Assembly: GCA_002110485.1 (NCBI GenBank)
Contig: MOWL01000045.1
Location: forward strand, 1,426,001 to 1,490,000
DNA: 64,000 bases
Direction: 5' to 3'
Source: Emergomyces orientalis
Lineage: Eukaryota; Ascomycota; Eurotiomycetes; Onygenales; Ajellomycetaceae
Position numbers and translations under genes: made by a program. This document shows, piece by piece, positions 33,844 to 46,312 of the stretch (position 1 is the stretch's first letter; each line of letters starts with the position of its first letter). The notes under the pieces were generated by a model. It had not been told where the DNA came from, searched no databases, and worked only from the letters and a program-made list of their open reading frames with translations.

Positions 33844-35967
33844 CAGGAGTTAAGGGTTAAGGAGGATTGGTTCTTTTTTGGTTTGTTGTGGGTTTCAACT
33901 AGCAGGAGACGGGATTATGGGAAGCAAGATGCAGGCTTTCGATTGGGTGGTTTGAGGTTTGTGGATCGGTCGTGTGTGGTCGGGAATGCGACAGATAGTC
34001 GAGGAGGTTTAGGGGGGGGAAACTAGCCCAAGGCAGATACCACGCTAAGAAAGAGCCCAGTTGTACAGAAGCAAAAACGGCGAGGAAAAGTAGAGATCCC
34101 AGTCAGAGGCGGTCTACTTGCGGGCTTGCATCAGCTTGGGGAGGCCAAAGTTTGAACCAGGATAAAGAGTCACACCGCCGTGGAACTCTATCCAGGCGGC
34201 GAAATTTTCTTTAACGCACGCAGCCGGGGAGGATAAGCCGGAGTTCCAAAACATATAATCCAGTATTCAGAGCATTTGATTCGACAAAACAAGCGTGAGA
34301 TCAGAACTCCATAATTACCATAGTGGATGGTGGGATAAATAAATACGACAAAGAAGTCCTTTTTGTCGTCCACTATGACTGCATAAAACGATAGCAGCAA
34401 AACTCTACAGGTTCCTTGAGCCGGATTGAAGGAAAGGTCGAACATCTATGACGAGAAATGATGTCTCAAGCCAGCAGTGTAGGAAAAGGTAACAATAAAA
34501 GCAGCGCGAGCAGTGGAACGCCGGAACGAGGCGATGATGAACTCAACTTCCAAGGAAGAATTCCCGTCAATAATGCGGGCGGACAGGGGCGCTGGCAGCT
34601 TTCGCGGATCAGTGAAAGGCGAACAAACTGGCCCCCAGCTGGTAACTGGGACAAAGCTAAACTAAGCTAAAGCTTAGGGGGGGCAAGTCAGCGATGCAAG
34701 TTATGCAAGTTTGTTGCCCAGGAGGCCGCACCTCCATAGAAAAGTGGACTGGTGTGAAAAAATATCGGCAAAACAAAGGAGATGGGCACAGATCTGAAGC
34801 ATTAGAATGAATCCAAAGCAGTTAGAGCTGAAAAAGTGGAAAAATGCTAGCGCCACTAGGGTCCCTCCAGAATATGAGAAGAATGAGCAAATAAAATGTA
34901 CGGAGGATGAGACCTTCAAAAGTTACCAGGCAAACCGACCCAGGACTTCCGGAGCAGCAGCCGGATCTTGTGGAAAGAAAAAGTGGAACTAGAAAAGAAA
35001 AGGAATCCCAAAGGAAGGACGCGAAAGTCAGCAACTTGAGGACCCAAGGTCAAGGTAAACTTATTATTTTCGCTACATAAACTTGAAAGGTTGGCCCAAA
35101 TATCTGATATTTCCACCTCGGCAGGCTGTAACCCAGAGCCGCAGAAAGTAAAAATATCTCAATGGAACGAGAACGTTGCACTTAAAACAAAGCGAAGCTC
35201 TTACCAGTCACCCTAAAACGCGCCCTGGGTTGTTCCGAGCATAGATGACTCGGGAAATCATAACATTATCTCATCTACGTTATCTGGGGGCCGCGCAAAA
35301 GTTCAAAGAGCGTTATGGGGTTATGAGCTTTTGAGGAGTCTAGCATAAAAAGGGCATGTTTTTTGAAAGAAAAGTTGGGCTTTTGCCTGCAGATTAATGC
35401 AGTCGACGCCATGATGGCATTTCGCATATCGAGTCGCAGCACTCGCTTGACCTTCCCCTTGAGCACAGCAGCCATCCAATCCAGTGTCTCAAGAAAGGGT
35501 GTAGAGAGTATGTAGCAACAATGTCCAGCCCAGGCTGTGACAGGGGAAGTGGTGTCAGCAACAAATTGAAGAGGACTGCCGCATTGATGTAACTCTGGTC
35601 TTCACCTTGGTATAGATTTGGAACCGAACCACTATACTGCGTAGAGAAACGTTGGAGCGTGGTTGTTGGAGACGAAGTTGGAGAGGCGAAAGTGGGCAAT
35701 TCTATCAGATGAGGCTGAATTCCTTTTCAGGCAATTGTCACATCTCCCCATAGTCTGCTAAACGGCAGCTTTTCATGGTGATGATGATGGTGGACAGGCA
35801 ATCTTTACTGTGTGCTCTGTACATCTCTTAGGATGGTTATTGCCCTGGCCCAATTCTTAGTTCAAGCACCAATTCTCTCACGGATGCATTAATGTCGCAC
35901 CAGCGTTCCAGAAGGCTTGCATCCCGGCTCCGCAGCAACTGCGCGGGTCTGGGGCATCAAGGTTCCC

Positions 35968-35992
35968 ACAACAACAACAACAACAACAACAA
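35968..35992. repeat. (AAC)n trinucleotide repeat
   Basis: About eight AAC/CAA units in intergenic DNA; not within a coding frame I can support. Confidence 0.85.
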
Positions 35993-37235
35993 GTCGAGAG
36001 GGATTGCTATTACTATCACGAAAAATTACTGCCTCGAGGAGCGTTTATAGCGCGAGTTGGCGAGAAGGGATGTGATAGGTGAGTTGATTTGTTGATTCAC
36101 TATCTTCTCAAACAGGTTTCCTGTTCGTTACCCTTTCCCCCTCGTAAAGTACTCTTAGCCCAAGGTTATCATGAAATCAAATCATGTTTGTGGGCATTCA
36201 TAGAATCTAGAATATCAACCCGCATCAGATAACTACCAATTATTAAAATAACGATTTTGAAACAGGCTATTTACCTTACCCCTCTCCCCACATCCATGGT
36301 CGCGCCACGCAATATCTGACCTCATATTTTGTCAATATCAAGATAATCTTCGGCGTTTCATTGATGATCACCAAGCTAGTTAACAGCTTTGGACTACCTA
36401 TATATGAAATCCTGCTGCATGATATCACAGTTCTCATGTGCCATCTCTCCTCAGCAATGGTACCACTAGCCCACCAATTTAACCACACCCAACAATCAGA
36501 AGTGAGAAAAATAAGGTGCCAAAGGGGAAGACAGCACTTTTTGTCGTATGTTGACATTGCAAAACGATCGGCTAAGTTGGGTGTGAGTGGCTTCACCAGA
36601 GGTGTAACGGCTTCATGTATGCAGGTGATTCATCGCTTTCAACCGCCACTCTCTCAATAATTACCCTTACGCCAAAAAGAAAGAAGAGCCGTGGGTCGCA
36701 TCAGCCTAAATCTGAGTCTATCATGTAACTGGCTAGTTGGGTTCATGGATAGGTTTTTCCGTTGGTCAACCAAATCATCAGGTAGTTATTTGCATTTATT
36801 CTACGCTTCTATCCGCAAGTTCTTTGCATCTGCCAGACTCTTCAAAAATCTCTGGAGTCTGTAGTACGCCATACGCCCTCCAGTTATGTGTAAAGTTAGT
36901 TGAAGCCTTTTTAATGCGCAAAAGCTTTCCTTCACTCCATTCAAAATGATTTGGTTGGACGTGTTGATTACTCCGAGGTAAAAGGGGGATACAGTGCCAA
37001 CATTATGATAGACCATTTTCTCTTGGGATTCCCTCAAGAAGCAATTATCTTGTAGTATTCCCCAGATGTGAGTACCTTAGCAGTACATATATCAACAGGG
37101 ATATATGTGCCTGTATAAACGAGGACCAAGGTTAAATAAACCCATTCTAAGACGACGAGTTGAGTTCTACCTATTACCTATCACCCGGGAGCACTATAGC
37201 CAGCAACCATATCACAGCTTACACGATGAGGCGCA

Positions 37236-38400
37236 TCATGACTTCTTTGCTCCCCAACTGAACCATCCCTCTACACCTTTGCCCTCCCCACCACCTTGTT
37301 CCTTCTCCACTAAACCTATTTCTTTCTGTCCTTCGCCATGCCCCGGCTTCGGCCGCAAAATAAATTTCCACGTTGTCCCCATATGCCACCGCTTTGACTC
37401 TACGATCTCCAACCCGCTCTGCTGCACAATTTCCCCTATATCACGATTCCACCAGCACCCATGTCGGTCTGCATGGGCAGCTGCGAGATCGTCCAGGAGC
37501 TTGTTTAGCCAACGGTAGTGTGAGCGGCCATGTTCTAACAAGAGAATCTCCCCGCGCTCAGGTTCGACTAGGGTTCCAAGATGAATGAGGTAGGACACAG
37601 GATCGGGGAGAGAGCAGAGACCCATTGTCTGCATGACAGTGTCGAATTGATAAGGCCGTTGTTGGGCGCTCATTTCGGGAGTTGGTGGGCTTATGCTCTC
37701 GTTATTATTGACATTAATATTACTATGCCGCGAGAGTTGTAGTGCAGCTGTTTGTGGCGGGGATGGAATAGGGGCCATTGCATCCTGCGTCCAGAACGCA
37801 GCCAGTTTGAAGTGCGGATACATCTTTTCAAATTTCTCTCGCGCGATTTCAACCATTTCGCGGCTTTGATCAACAAACGTAACGGATCTGCACCCCTGAA
37901 TCTCAGCCTTGCCATTTTTACCCGTTCCGCGTTTCTCGCCCAGGGAATAATATTGCATATTCCGCCCTGTGCCACAGGCAACTTCTAGCACGTTGCCACG
38001 CGCTCTCTTGACCAGTTCCTCCCTCTTCTTGCCGACGCGCATGATCCACTCTGCCATGTCCACCTCTGCATCGTAGGTTGGAGCAGTTTTGTGGTATCGA
38101 TCGGACACGTCGTCAGGCACGGAAAGAGTTTTTGACTTTTTAACTGTCTTGTCGTAGGTTACATAGAGATAGGTTCCATATGTCGAAAAGAAGAATGCGG
38201 CAACTGCACATACAGTCAAGCCTTTTGGGTTTATTGACCGTGTACGCGGCAAATGGGCTTGTGATGGAGCAGATTGGTAAGGCCCTTTGTTTTGCCGGGC
38301 TCTGTTTCAATATTTATCAGCGTCAATGCAGGTGCATAATTTGGGCTCAAAACATGCGGCAGCTTGTAGGATAGCAGGAGCTAAATTTAACGGGGTCCAT
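37236..38400 (-). CDS. oms1: Oms1-like mitochondrial methyltransferase
   Basis: The main frame (37236-38301) starts only with TTG if read alone. A 47-base first exon (38354-38400) joined through a 52-bp intron (38302-38353, weak GTTTTG donor) supplies an ATG in phase and gives 370 residues with a short Ser/Cys/Arg N-terminus suited to mitochondrial targeting. A transmembrane segment follows (GLTVCAVAAFFFSTYGTYLY, about residues 43-65), then a class I SAM-dependent methyltransferase domain: VLEVACGTGRN (motif I), SVTFVDQSREMVEIAREKF (motif II region), FDTVMQTMGLCSLPDP and EPERGEILLLEHGRS. Yeast Oms1 sits in the mitochondrial inner membrane and was found as a suppressor of oxa1 defects; its substrate is unclear. 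The methyltransferase call is firm and the first exon is tentative. The gene is divergent from the FAD oxidoreductase. Confidence 0.78.
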
Positions 38401-39587
38401 CAGGGCTAGAGTTAATGAATTATATAGGTCGCCATTCAACATCCAAGTATAACAAAGGATGATGCAAATATAAAAAGAACGGGGAAAAAATCGCTTTCTC
38501 AGATGCAATCTGCTACTGACCTGTGAGATGGCGCCATGGGTATTTGCTTTGCCATGCCTTTTGCCCTGAATGCATTGCCAGAGTTTTTGAGCCCTGTAGA
38601 TTTTAGAGGGCGCTTTGTGTTTGGCGGCGAGACCATTGCTTTTATTTCGGAAATTCAAACGCTGGCGAAATAGCTAAAACATGAAAATACTTGGGTATAT
38701 AAACGGAAAACGGCGTGGAGTTTCAGGTAGTGTGTGTGCCTTTGGGTTCGACAGCAATCGCAAGTTGTCCGCAACGGCGGCTTCGGGGGCAACAAACACG
38801 GATTGACAAATAACCAATGAAATGGGAAAGAAGAAAGGATAGATAACATATACGCGAGAATAAAACTTCGGTAATTTGAAGTTCTTTTGTCTTGGAGCGT
38901 TTATATAAATGTTCAAGACTGGTCCAAAATTCCACGTTGGGAGCTGTGTATCAAATGGAGGCCAATTCAAAAAAAAATGCGAAAGGACGAGGTAAAGAGA
39001 GCAGATTCATCAATCTTAAAAGAATACAGAATATCTCTCCATCTATGTCGTCGCCAATTAAAGATAGTATCAACTGCAGTATAGGGTTTTCGAGAGTTGA
39101 TGTTGCGGTGATCCAAAAAATCCTGGCAACAAAATTCCAACGCGGCGATATGACTGGTCCGAGCTCCCGCCCTGTCTCCTGCATAGTTCACTGACCTGGT
39201 CAGTTTCAACCCCACACATGCATACAAGTGATCTCATATACTTCTTGCATGGCTGCCAGCTGCAAAAGATACAAGTTTACTATTGCCCCAATTTGCTAGT
39301 CGCCATGAGTACGTTTCGAAAGAGCATCGGTTTAGCCGCCGACGGCCCTGTCGCAACGCTGTATGGCCAAATTGTCCCGAGAGCCGATTATACGCGGCTC
39401 CAAACGATAGCAAACGCCTAATCACCACTTGGCCGGAAGCCCGCCCAACACCGCATACGACGTCTCTGTAGCCGAGCGTCGACTGACAAATGCCACCATG
39501 CACCAACCGTAAATGTGTGAAAAGAAGTGACGAAGCAGAAGAAGCGCAGGGTCGAATCAGTGTAGAAGGAGTCTACAACCTCTGACC
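38401..39587. other. Divergent intergenic region, Oms1 and FAD oxidoreductase
   Basis: It holds both promoters. Frames at 38892-39194 (+) and 38347-38658 (-) are not recognisable. A longer first exon of Oms1 could lie in its left part if the predicted 38400 start is wrong. Confidence 0.45.
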
Positions 39588-41365
39588 ATGGCAATCACAA
39601 ACCCAACACAAGAAAAGTATACTGGGCCCGGAACCCCGCTACCGGATTCCATACTCATTGTTGGGGGCGGTGTGTTTGGATGTGAGTGGAAAACATATCC
39701 CCATTAGCACCCGAATTGGCACTGCCCACTGAATATTCCCATTTGTAGAACAGCTCTTTTCCCTCTACTCATGAGTCCAATTGAATTTCCACAGCTTTGG
39801 AGCCCACGGCAAGGAAACTCTAGAAAGACTGACTGGTTACAGTGTCCACCGCCCTTGCCCTCTCCGCACGCCATTCCGGGAAAATCACACTCGTCGAGTC
39901 ATCGCCTACAATCCCAAACCCTCAAGGCTCCTCCGTAGATACCTCCCGCATTGTGCGTGCAGACTACGCCAAGACGGCCTATGCTGCTCTGGCAGAGTCA
40001 GCTCTTGAAAAATGGCGCACCACAGACTGGGGTCATGAAGGCCGATATACCCAAAGTGGCCTTGTTCTAGTGTCTTCCGGCGACCAGTTTGGCAAGGAGT
40101 ACGTGCAGGAGAGCTACGAGAATGTCAAAGCTATAAATCCCAAAATGGTCGAGAAGCTGCCTACGAGAAAGGATGTTGAACGGGCAGCACCAGGGTACGG
40201 ATCTGGCCTTCATGTTTCAGGTGGTTATGTGAACTGGGGATCTGGATGGGCCGACGCAGAGGCGTCGGTAAGGTTTGCGAAAAAGAAAATCGACGAGATG
40301 GGGAAGGTAGAATTCCGTACCGGAGATGTCAAACGGATATTATCAACACCAAATCCAGCTGATAGCCAAAGAGGGGCTACGGGAGCAGCCCGGGCAGCAG
40401 AAGCGGCATGGGGGAAAGTAACCGGTGTCGAACTAGCCGATGGCACCACTATCACAGCTGACCTGGTCATATTAGCCACGGGAGCGTGGACAGGCCGTCT
40501 AGTCGATCTCCGCGGCAAAGCCGAAGCGACAGGCCAAGCTCTTGCTTATATCCGCATTTCCGAGGAAGAGCAAGCAAAGCTCGCAAACATGCCTACCGTC
40601 CTAAACTTCTCGACGGGCATGTTCATCATCCCGCCGCGCAACAACATGCTCAAGATCGCGAGACATGCATACGGCTACCGGAACCCCCAGCGCGTGCCGG
40701 TCCCCGCGCCTGCACCCGCACCCGCATACGGCCCAGGCCATAGCCAAACAGAGAGGACGATTGAAGTCAGCCTTCCTATGGGAGATGCCCCGCTCCCGCA
40801 GGAAGGACAGGACGCATGCAGAGACGCGCTAAAAGAGATGCTGCCGGCGTTTGCGGATCGGCCATTTGAAAAAACACGCGTGTGCTGGTATACAGATACG
40901 TAAGCCCGACTACCCCCTCGCTCCTCCCCCCCCCCCCTTCCCCCCGCTTATTCTACAGTGTCTGCCATTCCAATCACATCTCTACATACCCCCCTAACAG
41001 CTTACCTACCTTTTTATAAAACGCCCACCAGACCCACAGGCGACTTCATAATCACCCACCACCCTCATTACGCGGGCCTTTTCCTCGCAACCGGCGGCAG
41101 CGGGCACGGCTTCAAGTTCCTGCCTGTTCTCGGTGAGAAAATCGTCGATGCCATCCAGGGCCGTTTAGATCCTGAGTTACGGGGGCTGTGGGCTTGGCCT
41201 TCTCCTTCTTCCGCTTCTTCTGTTGGTGCTGATGATGAGGTTACGACTGCTACTGTTGTGTGGACGGAAGATGGGAGTAGGTCTGGTGCTAAGGGGTTGA
41301 TCTTGATGGATGAGTTGGTCAAGGGGAAGAAACGGGAGAAGGGAGTAAGCGAGAGTAAATTGTAG
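39588..41365 (+). CDS. FAD-dependent oxidoreductase, sarcosine/fructosyl-amino-acid oxidase family, 3 exons
   Basis: Exons 39588-39681, 39843-40899 and 41032-41365 give 494 residues. Exon 1 ends inside the dinucleotide-binding motif: DSILIVGGGVFG joins LSTALALSARH across a 161-bp intron. Then come ITLVESS, DTSRIVRADYA (a family motif after the FAD fold), GGYVNWGSGWADAEASVRF and ADLVILATGAWTGRLVDL. TRVCWYTDT followed by TGDFIITHHP is the segment that carries the covalent flavin-linking cysteine in monomeric sarcosine oxidases and amadoriases; intron 2 splits it. GLFLATGGSGHGFKFLP is the conserved C-terminal FAD contact. Family members oxidise secondary amines such as sarcosine, pipecolate, saccharopine or fructosyl amino acids; the substrate here is not decidable. 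No C-terminal peroxisomal SKL is present; the end is SESKL, which resembles but does not match PTS1. Confidence 0.86.
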
Positions 41366-42545
41366 TACGTAGGTAAGGAGGGCTTTACTTGATGACATCA
41401 TTTATTGGTTGGTATATAAGTAGATAGCATTATTATCGATTTTGGTTTGATGCTTGCCTTATCGTTCTCCTCTCTTCCGGGCCGTCGGGGCGGTTAAGGA
41501 CAAAATGGGTAAATTACATCGTTGAATGTCTAGTGAATACGAGAGAATGTATATATTTCTAACCACGTCATTTTTTAAACGATCCAATGCAGTCCACTTC
41601 GAAAATTATTTTCTTTAAAAGGAAGAAGAGAAAAGAAAAACGAAATCGCAATTTTTCAACCCTTAAATCATATTATTTAGTTATTTCTCCAGTAAAATAA
41701 TTTTTTTGTTAAACCTAATCTTTTAAATAATTAAACGTTTTCCCTTTCCCCTTTCCAGTGCAAAGCTTAAGCTCCCTTCTCTCCATGAGAATGCAGTGCA
41801 ATGCAAAGCAATCAAAAGAGGCGAATCGAAATCAGTAGTGATGTGATGAAGCGGGGACAAATTTTTTGAAAGGAAGTTAAGCAAAGTGAAAAAGGCCAGA
41901 TAGACCCAGGGGGATTTCAATGAAGTTTTTTTTTTAAAAAAAACCCCCCCCAATCGCAATCTAGAAGTGTGTCGCTTGGCCACAAGAGAAAAACAGAAAA
42001 CTGTTTGAGGCGGAAGGTAGAGAGAGCCCCCTTATGATGGAAAACGAGATAAACGAGGGGAAAACACAAAAAATACATATAACAACAAAAAGAAGACCCA
42101 TTAATTCGAATTTTGCGCCAGAGCGCCCACCCATCAGGTCTGCGGAAGGAACCGCGACTTTTTCTAATGTGAAGTAGTTAAAACGGGAAACAGAACAAAA
42201 TAACCGACACCTTGGAGCTAAACAAAGAACAAGAAAGACAAAAACAGAAAGTAATTCGAAGCAATTCGCTATAACTCCATGAAATGCACGACTGGAAAAT
42301 AGACGAGGTAAGCAGTCCTCCCCTCAGTGGTGGCGTGGTGGGAGTGTTAATTTTTATTTTAGTTGAGCAGAGCTCAAGCGGGGAATTAGATGTCCACCAT
42401 GCTAGGAGAGGGTGCGTGCCCCATTGAACCAGAGTAGTACGGCAGATAAGAAAAACTGTTAATACAAGGTGGTAACGTGAATTCCGAAGTGATGGAGTGC
42501 AATGCATGTGACGATAAGTAGAGGTTAGTCGAAGAGAAGGGTAAA
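41366..42545. other. Intergenic between convergent FAD oxidoreductase and TBP genes
   Basis: Facing 3' ends. AT-rich, with A/T runs (41635-41720, 41920-41950). No coding frame is supported. The right part includes the TBP 3' UTR. Confidence 0.5.
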
Positions 42546-43594
42546 TTAAACTTTGCGGAAGTCTTCAAAGAAAAATAAAAAGTTAGTACAGATCAAACGT
42601 GGCAACTATTGTCAAGAATGAAGTATCCAAAACAACTTACCAGTGAGCACAGGGTAGATCATTTCAAAAGCTTGATAGATCTCCTCTCGTACTTTGGCTC
42701 CTGTCAAAACAATCTTGCCGCTCACGAAGATCAGTAAGACAATTTTCGGCTTCATCATACGATAGATGAGACCAGGGAAAAGTTCAGGCTCGTAAGAGCT
42801 GAAGTTGTGATGGCGGCTCGCAAGACCCTCCAAGCGAATCGGAAACTTGATATCGCAAGACCCAACAATGTTCTGGATTTTAAAGTCCGTGAACTTCGCA
42901 TTGAACCCTAGCTTCTGGATGATACGCGCATATTTTCTCGAAGCGAGCTTGGAGTCATCTTCAGACTTCGCACCGGTAACGACCATTTTCCCCGAGGCAA
43001 AAATAAGGGCGGTCGTCTTCGGCTCGCGAATGCGCATGATAACAGCAGCGAAACGCTATATATAATGTGATTGTTTTAGCCATACTTTGTCATGGCTATA
43101 TAAACTATATTTCCCCGCAAACCAAAGGAAAGCAAGAGATGATGCCAAAAAAAAAAGGTGCGTTATATCAGTACCTTTGGGTTGTACTCCGCATTCCTCG
43201 CGTGAAGCGCAATGGTCTTCAGATCCAGACGGCAGTCAAGGTTGACCGTTGCAACAATATTTCTTAAAAGATCATGTCTGTTCAGCTTTCTGGTAATCCA
43301 GAAGGACATCAGGAGCTATACTCACTGCAAAGTAGGTACGATGCCGCTAACTCCAGGACCGGCACCGGCTCCTGGAGTCGCAGCAGGAGTTGCGGGAGTC
43401 ACCCCGTTGCCAGTAGCGGCATTTCCCGCCTGTGGTTGACCATTCGATTGTTGCGAACCGTTTATCGCGCCTGGTTCCTTCTCTGAGGACGGCGGAGTCA
43501 AGTCACCAGCACCACCTGGGAACGATAACGAAGCTGGAGAAGTAAATGCCTTCGCCTGCAGCGCAGTCGAGGGATGAGTAGTAAGAGAATCCAT
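42546..43594 (-). CDS. tbp1: TATA-binding protein (TBP), 4 exons
   Basis: Exons, in transcript order, 43326-43594, 43175-43262, 42641-43055 and 42546-42562 join in phase into 262 residues; introns are 63, 119 and 78 bp. The last exon encodes only the end of DFRKV, so the open frame continuing past 42641 is intron read-through. The N-terminal about 85 residues are variable and Ala/Gly/Pro-rich (TPATPAATPGAGAGPGVSG). The core is the two-repeat saddle: [59 protein letters not shown], then QNIVGSCDIKFPIRLEGLA, YEPELFPGLIYRMMKPK and VLLIFVSGKIVLTGAKVREE. TBP nucleates pre-initiation complexes of all three nuclear polymerases. The start MDSLTTHPSTALQAKAFTSP is the family's; in-frame codons further upstream lack support. 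Confidence 0.93.
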
Positions 43595-44323
43595 GTTGTG
43601 TGAGTCAAGACTCGAGGTTCGGGTGTGATGAAGGGATGGATCTGGATATAGAACGACCTGGAACTGAAAAAGTCTATGGAAGGTGGCGTTAGAAGGTAGT
43701 TTTCTCCAAAATGTAGCAGCGACAGAATCCACAAGGGATGCTGTAGTGACCGGATGCTCAGTTTGTATTGAGCTCAAAGAAGGGATTGGAGTGGGCCGAG
43801 AATATGGTATAATATGTGGATGAGAAGATGGCCAAGCTCTTGCAAGGAAAAAGAAGTTAAGGTGAAGAAGGGTGTAGTAGTATTTATTATGTGTGGCTGC
43901 GGAGAGGCAAAAAAGAAAGATGTGGTGGTATTGTTGTAGTTGAAGTTGAGGTTGAAGTGAAGATAAAAGCCGGAAGGGAAAAAGGCGGCTCTGCAGCCAA
44001 AGAGAAAAAATAAACCATCCGTACCGTTTGGACTATGCGGGAGATGTACAACTCAATGTCTCCCCCGACAATAATACAGCCAGAAAAAACAACCACCAGC
44101 GGATTTATGCTGGATGCGATGCGCTGGGTTGGGGAAGCCGAACGTCACCGAGTACTCCTCTTCCACTTTGCACGACTGCGTTCAGATGATGATGACGTGA
44201 TGGAGGATTATGTGCGGGAAAAGCTAGGAAGACGGTATATAAACGTCCGAATTCGAGCGGCGAAATCTGAACAGGAGAGTAGGCCGTCGGGTGGATGCGC
44301 GCGGAGGGTAGAGAGCAGAGAGA

Positions 44324-44325
<2 letters not shown>

Positions 44326-44361
<36 letters not shown>
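44326..44361. repeat. (GA)n microsatellite in the TBP upstream region
   Basis: About 18 GA units, roughly 730 bases upstream of the TBP start codon. Read on the gene's strand it is a CT tract, a common fungal promoter/leader feature. Confidence 0.9.
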
Positions 44362-44364
<3 letters not shown>

Positions 44365-45208
44365 GTTATATCAAAGTTGAGACTGTGCCAGAAAGCCTCG
44401 ACAAAGCGGGTTCGGTAGGATCCAAGGCGACGACAGTAAAAACGTCGCAAACAAAAAGAGAGACAAAAACAATAAAGTAATAAAATATATCACTGGGTTG
44501 GCCCCTTGACAAGTTAATGCAGGAGCTATCAGCGACACAAAAAAAAGATACCGCGATGGCGAATTATTTTTCTCTTCTTCGTTCTTGATCTAAACTTGGT
44601 GAAGGAGTGTGTAAAGGATTGCTCGCCGAGGCAAAATACCACGCGCGGGATAAAAAAAAACAAATAACCTAAGATAAGTGTCGGGTCGGGCGTTCCCCTG
44701 GTTTCTTCTTTTTTTTTTTTTGTTTCCCTTCTGCTCCTTTATATATAATATGCGATGCGACAACTTATTTTTGTTTTGTTTTGTTTTGCTTATAAGATAG
44801 TCCTAAGCAACCACTCTCCTCTGTCGCTCTTGGTTTGGTGCGAGGCTGTTGAAAATATAACAGCTCTCCGTCACTCTCTGAAATACGAGATAGCACGGGA
44901 AGAAAGGGAATAAAAGGGGAGGAAGAGTTTGTGTGGCGGAATCTATGGAGGGGGCGGGGGGCGGAGGAGTGGAGGACAGAGAGGAGGAGCAAAGGAGGAA
45001 GGTGTGGTTGACGTTCCGGACGATGCCAAGACCAGAGCAAGACTCCAAACGAGAACCAGAAAGTGGGAGGACGCCTGCTTTTATACCGCGCCCGATTCCC
45101 CGTCATTGTGGCCACGCTGGTCTCTAGCCCCACGGCACTCCCTTATGCACACGCCCGTCGCCACCCCTTACCGTGGCGCCGCGGCCCCAGGGCAAGTCCT
45201 GGCCCCCG

Positions 45209-45238
45209 CCTGGGATTGCCTGGGATTGCCTGGGATTG
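45209..45238. repeat. Three tandem 10-bp units, CCTGGGATTG
   Basis: Three perfect head-to-tail copies of CCTGGGATTG in GC-rich intergenic DNA. Short direct repeats of this kind arise by slippage; no function is seen. Confidence 0.85.
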
Positions 45239-46211
45239 GGTCACTGGGCATTCACTGGGTACGACAGTTTCAAGCGGCGTCACCCTCCTGCCTCATCTGG
45301 CCAGTGATCTTGCCCCGCCAAGACCAAATATCCACTTTTGTAGCCAAGGTTATTGGATCGCCCCATTCACAGAGCGTCAGTCACACCAATCATCGGCTTC
45401 ACCACCCACACTATCTTTCCACTAGCTTTTTCAGAGCTTCAAGGATTTGCCTAGGCAAACTTTGAGTTTGCCACCCCTTTTCCTAGATTGGTCCGACGCG
45501 TATGAGACAGACCCACACTGAGCTTTTGGAAGCCTGCCTGCATTACGTGCTGGCCCCTTTTCTCCCGCGTATTACTGTTGTAATGAGCAACATTTCCTGC
45601 AGGAATGCCCAGTACCTGCAGCAATACTTCCCTGTTTTGATACGGTTTTGTTCCCAAAGTAACAAAAAACACAAAAACGCCCTTCCAAACGGGGTCCCAA
45701 CCCAATCAGCATGGTGTTTCTCGGACGATTTCTTCTTACCTCTCACAAAACTGCCGCTGGCTTCAAACAGGAACCTCAGCTTCTTGCTGCTTTATCGCAT
45801 CATATCAATCATATCTGGAACAAAGAGCAGCTCGTGCATGGTCTTGGCAGATCTTTTCTCGTGCTCTTTCTTGCTCAGAGTTTTTTGGTCGCGTCAGGCT
45901 GGCCTATGTCCACGCCATACACGCACCACTCAGAGCGCGGCCTTTCTTAACAATCATGTCAGATTCAGCCGGAGTGGTCTTTTTCACGTACGGAGGAGAG
46001 AGGAAACTTTCCATTCCTTCCTCATCCTCCAACATCCAACACAATTCCATCACCTTGATTGTTGGGATTATTTTAGCCATGATAGTGGTGCTGTTCTCGG
46101 ACAAAGCCAGCTGAGGAGGAAGTCCACCACTACCCTACCTAACCTCTCTCCATGGACAGGGGCTTATCCTCCTGACAAAGTCCCGTCTAATAGAGACCGC
46201 CACTCTCTACC

Positions 46212-46312
46212 ATGGTCGGTTGGCTGGTGCCTAAGCCTAACAAACCTGTTGAACAACCTCCACCACCCGATGAGGCTCTGGTCAACATCGCGAGCAAGTT
46301 GGGAAACATCAG
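46212..46312 (+). CDS. Candidate first exon of a small uncharacterised protein
   Basis: An ATG in good context (CTACCATGG) opens 33 codons, MVGWLVPKPNKPVEQPPPPD then EALVNIASKLGNI, and ends at an AG/GTATTG donor. The composition (Pro/Lys, then an amphipathic stretch) and the preceding CT-rich leader-like DNA look more gene-like than the neighbouring frames. I could not find a convincing downstream exon: acceptors at about 46522 and 46560 both give short or undistinguished continuations. It could be a micro-protein, the 5' exon of a gene with a long intron, or chance. Confidence 0.2.

Larger units (their letters stand above)
33665..37235. other. 3.6-kb intergenic region with simple repeats
   Basis: No gene is supported. 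It contains the GDS1-like promoter, a 23-base A-run at 33821-33843 and (AAC)n at about 35968-35992. Open frames at 35394-35699 and 36276-36596 (both -) lack ATG context, splice partners and recognisable similarity. The right end (36900-37235) is downstream of Oms1 and probably includes its 3' UTR. Confidence 0.5.
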
